A stretch of 64,000 nucleotides of DNA from an uncultured Bacteroidales bacterium (GTDB taxonomy: Bacteria > Bacteroidota > Bacteroidia > Bacteroidales > FEN-979). The notes under the pieces are model-generated. The model had not been told where the DNA came from. It searched no databases and was given only the letters and a program-made list of their open reading frames with translations. Both the position numbers and the translations under genes were made by a program. Below, in pieces: positions 61,680 through 64,000 of the stretch; the first letter of the stretch is position 1; the number at the start of each line of letters is the position of its first letter. The stretch spans positions 1 through 64,000 of the forward strand of contig CAILVF010000031.1 of the NCBI GenBank assembly GCA_903837605.1, in the 5' to 3' direction.

Positions 61680-62297
61680 TTAACTGCTTGAGATCGCCGG
61701 CATCTTTAAATCGTATTTCCTGTCGGTCATCAGCTTCAGCATGAAATCGGCAACATCGGCACGGGGAATGGATCTCGAAGTGGGAATGTCCTCATTGATC
61801 CTGTACTGGCCCGTCTTGGGCGAATCGGTAAGCCCCACAGGCCTTATGACCACCCATTCGGCTTTACTTTGTTTAACAACCTCAAGCTGGCGTTTCTTAT
61901 CAACAAATACATGCTTCAGGAAAAGGGGCATGAAGATCTTGCCGAACCAGAACCCGGAATCATTTCCAAGCACGCCGGCCGACGACATGCAGATGAACCG
62001 TTTCACCCCGCATTCTTCCATGGCCTGCAGAATCAGCCTTGTAGCATCGGAAAGAACCGTGTTTGGTTTGTTTTTATCTATCCCGAGGGTGCACATTACC
62101 ACATCACAGCCCTGCACCGCCTCTTTTATCTTTTTGTAATCCCCCAGGTCTCCTTCGATGACCCTGATGTTTTTGTGGGTTATTGTGACCTTGTCGGCCC
62201 GGCGTGTGTACGCGGTTACCTCATGCCCCTGGTTCAGGGCCTGAAAGGTGAGCATTAGCCCGGTCCTGCCGCTTGCGCCAAATATTGTTATCTTCAT
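61680..62297 (-). CDS. NAD(P)-binding atypical SDR (NmrA-like)
   Basis: 205 aa. Rossmann dinucleotide motif IFGASGRTGLML at the N-terminus (Gly-x2-Gly-x2-Gly), then VIEGDLGDYKKIKEAV and VDVVMCTLG-type (as CDVVMCTLG) strand, and FICMSSAGVLG at about 100. No Tyr-x3-Lys pair is obvious, so it is an atypical SDR rather than a classical one. Such proteins act as NAD(P)H sensors or flavin/biliverdin reductase-like enzymes; the substrate is unknown. The start is the ATG complement of 62295-62297, divergent from the permease gene across 98 bases. Confidence 0.85.
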   Translation of the reverse strand: MKITIFGASGRTGLMLTFQALNQGHEVTAYTRRADKVTITHKNIRVIEGDLGDYKKIKEAVQGCDVVMCTLGIDKNKPNTVLSDATRLILQAMEECGVKRFICMSSAGVLGNDSGFWFGKIFMPLFLKHVFVDKKRQLEVVKQSKAEWVVIRPVGLTDSPKTGQYRINEDIPTSRSIPRADVADFMLKLMTDRKYDLKMPAISSS

Positions 62298-62395
62298 CCT
62301 GCAAAGTTACGAAAATTTGATGGCCGCCGGGGAAGAAACTCCGGCCCCCGCACTCTTGCAATTGAAAATCTTTCTATTTTTATCAAAAATTAAGC

Positions 62396-64000
62396 TTGTC
62401 TTTTTCCGACCTTTTCAGAAAGAAACCTATAGGACTGATCCTTAACGATGCCGCCGGGTATGAGCGGGATTCGGGAGGGCTCAGGCGCAGCCTCACGGTA
62501 TTTGACCTCACTGCCTTAGGCATCGCAGCCATTGTAGGTTCGGGGATCTTTGCAACGATAGGAGGCGCCGCAGCATCAGGAGGTCCGGCTGTTGCACTCT
62601 TGTTTATCTTCACAGCCGTAGCCTGCGGTTTTTCTGCCCTTTGCTATGCTGAATTTGCATCGGTGATCCCGCTGAGCGGAAGCGCATATACATACGCCTA
62701 CGCAAGCTTTGGCGAACTCTTTGCATGGATCATCGGCTGGGACCTCATCGTTGAATATGCAATCGGGAACATAGCGGTAGCTATTTCATGGTCTGATTAT
62801 TTCTGCTCCCTGATGAGCGGAATGGGTATCCATATTCCCGAATTTATTTCAACCGACTATGTTACAGCTTTCAGGGGGTATAATGAAGGGGCTGCAGCCA
62901 TTGCCCACGGCAGCAGCCTGGCCCAGCTGACACCCGTTATCCAGAAATCCTACCTGGCCTGGGTGAATTCCCCTGTGCTCGGTGGATTGCACCTGGTCGC
63001 CAACGTCCCTGCATTTGCCATTGTAGCGCTTATATCAGTGTTGGTTTATATAGGGATATACGAAACCAAGGTGGTCGGCAATTCCATGGTGATACTTAAA
63101 GTAGTTGTGTTGCTGCTAATCATCGCAGTGGGTTCCTTCTATATCAAGCCCTCCAACTGGTCTCCTTTTGCCCCTCACGGCCTTACTGGAGTGCTTAAAG
63201 GTGTGTCGGGGGTGTTCTTCGCGTATATAGGTTTCGATGCCATCTCAACCACTGCCGAAGAATGTAAAAATACCCGCCGGGACCTGCCCAGGGCTATTAT
63301 TTACTCCCTCATCATTACAACCCTGCTCTATGTCATGATCAGCCTGGTGCTTACAGGAATGGTAAATTATTCTGAACTTGGTGTGGGAGATCCGCTTGCT
63401 TATGTGTTCGAACGCATCCACATGGGCAAGTTTGCAGGATTTATCTCACTCGCCGCCATCATTGCCATGGCCAGCGTGATACTGGTATTCCAGGTGGGCC
63501 AGCCGAGGATCTGGATGAGCATGAGCCGCGACGGACTTTTACCTAAGGCTTTTTCAAGGATACACCCGAAATTCCGCACCCCCGCTTTTGCAACGGTAGT
63601 AGCCGGGCTCCTTGCATCCATACCCTCCCTGTTTATGAACTTCACCGAGATAACGGATCTTACGAGCATAGGCACCCTGTTTGCTTTCGTACTGGTAAGC
63701 GGTGGAGTGCTTATCCTTAACCCCAGGGGGAGAAGAGAAAAGGATGCACAGTTTGCCCGCACTATTCGTTACACTGGTGGTGTGAGTGATGATGTTGGAG
63801 CGAGGCAATTTGCACAAGCGGCCTTGGGCGCAGCGAAGCAAACCCCAGCCGCGGTGCAAGATTGCAAGCGACAAAAGAAAAATGAGAATTCCAGAGAAAT
63901 CGCCACCAAAGGCTTCCACGTCCCTTACATCAACTCACGCTATGGCCTCCCTCTCGTCTGGGCCGGGATTGGGGTAGTGTTATACTACTGGAACCCGCCT
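62396..64000 (+). CDS. APC-family amino acid permease, 3' end outside window
   Basis: No stop in the window. Start at TTG 62396 gives MSFSDLFRKKPIGLIL; no in-frame ATG precedes it after the TGA at 62363. The frame is then open for more than 530 residues. Helix-1 motif AAIVGSGIFATIGGAAAS is the APC substrate-binding GSGIF type; helix 6 carries GVFFAYIGFDAI, then NTRRDLPRAIIYS. It is a cationic/neutral amino acid transporter of the CAT-like group. An unusually long hydrophilic stretch of about 50 residues (about 445-500) precedes FHVPYINSRYGLP, the usual post-helix motif, and looks like an in-frame repeat insertion. Confidence 0.88.
   Translation, partial: MSFSDLFRKKPIGLILNDAAGYERDSGGLRRSLTVFDLTALGIAAIVGSGIFATIGGAAASGGPAVALLFIFTAVACGFSALCYAEFASVIPLSGSAYTYAYASFGELFAWIIGWDLIVEYAIGNIAVAISWSDYFCSLMSGMGIHIPEFISTDYVTAFRGYNEGAAAIAHGSSLAQLTPVIQKSYLAWVNSPVLGGLHLVANVPAFAIVALISVLVYIGIYETKVVGNSMVILKVVVLLLIIAVGSFYIKPSNWSPFAPHGLTGVLKGVSGVFFAYIGFDAISTTAEECKNTRRDLPRAIIYSLIITTLLYVMISLVLTGMVNYSELGVGDPLAYVFERIHMGKFAGFISLAAIIAMASVILVFQVGQPRIWMSMSRDGLLPKAFSRIHPKFRTPAFATVVAGLLASIPSLFMNFTEITDLTSIGTLFAFVLVSGGVLILNPRGRREKDAQFARTIRYTGGVSDDVGARQFAQAALGAAKQTPAAVQDCKRQKKNENSREIATKGFHVPYINSRYGLPLVWAGIGVVLYYWNPP
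63790..63885 (+). repeat. Possible in-frame repeat insertion in the permease gene
   Basis: The stretch from GAGCGAGGCAATTTGC to GCAAGCGACAAAAG (containing GGGCGCAGCGAAGCAAACCCCAG) encodes VGARQFAQAALGAAKQTP and following polar residues, absent from typical APC permeases. It shares the AAACCCCAG core with the spacer after dxs. Confidence 0.45.

Overview
The window reads as chromosomal DNA of a member of the Bacteroidota, probably an uncultured Bacteroidales-like lineage. Evidence: a full-length SprA (the T9SS outer-membrane translocon, specific to this phylum) in a ruvA-sprA-gcvH-VanZ neighbourhood; several exact TAnnTTTG -7 promoter elements 18-40 bases before start codons; few recognisable Shine-Dalgarno sequences; SusD-free glycan hydrolases with Bacteroidota-style DUF4838 architecture; DUF1573 and DUF4369/TlpA proteins. 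Coding density is high. I see no rRNA, tRNA, prophage, IS element or CRISPR array.

Layout. 1-5.1 kb: 3' part of a four-ABC-domain (class III type) uvrA carrying five in-frame short-period repeat arrays. 5.2-9.5 kb: a membrane protein, an OmpR-type two-component system, a DUF1573 protein, and an ECF sigma factor with two small membrane proteins. 9.5-19 kb: M28 peptidase, alkaline phosphatase, 5'-nucleotidase, acyl-CoA ligase, glycosyltransferase. 19-25 kb: Mn/Fe transporter, PHP-domain protein, GT39 glycosyltransferase, fumarase, ArsC-like protein. 25.5-27.2 kb: recX-prfB, with prfB using the programmed +1 frameshift. 27-33.4 kb: convergent DUF4838 and GH38 alpha-mannosidase genes. 33.5-45 kb: two TlpA-like thioredoxins, ruvA, sprA, gcvH, VanZ. 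45-50.4 kb: uvrC, DUF1648 protein, Rieske protein, thiL, MFS transporter. 50.7-59.1 kb: the SUF iron-sulfur assembly operon sufBCDSE and, after two unrelated genes, sufT with a Cys-rich Fe-S-type protein. 59.2-64 kb: dxs, a membrane protein, an SDR-like protein and an amino-acid permease cut by the window end.

The feature I consider most unusual is a family of short-period (7- and 8-base) degenerate tandem arrays at about 17 places. Most intergenic arrays start on, or within about 10 bases of, a stop codon, and in at least six genes the stop codon is itself part of the first repeat unit. Three of the 8-base arrays carry GC-rich hairpin modules. Other arrays lie in frame inside genes: five in uvrA, at sites duplicated between its two halves, and one in the M28 peptidase. 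Intragenic 8-base arrays are read in the stop-free orientation, whereas 3'-end arrays are read in the stop-containing orientation. A second notable signal is a helically phased set of five TTTAC (GTAAA on the other strand) repeats between the two-component operon and the DUF1573 gene, a probable response-regulator site.
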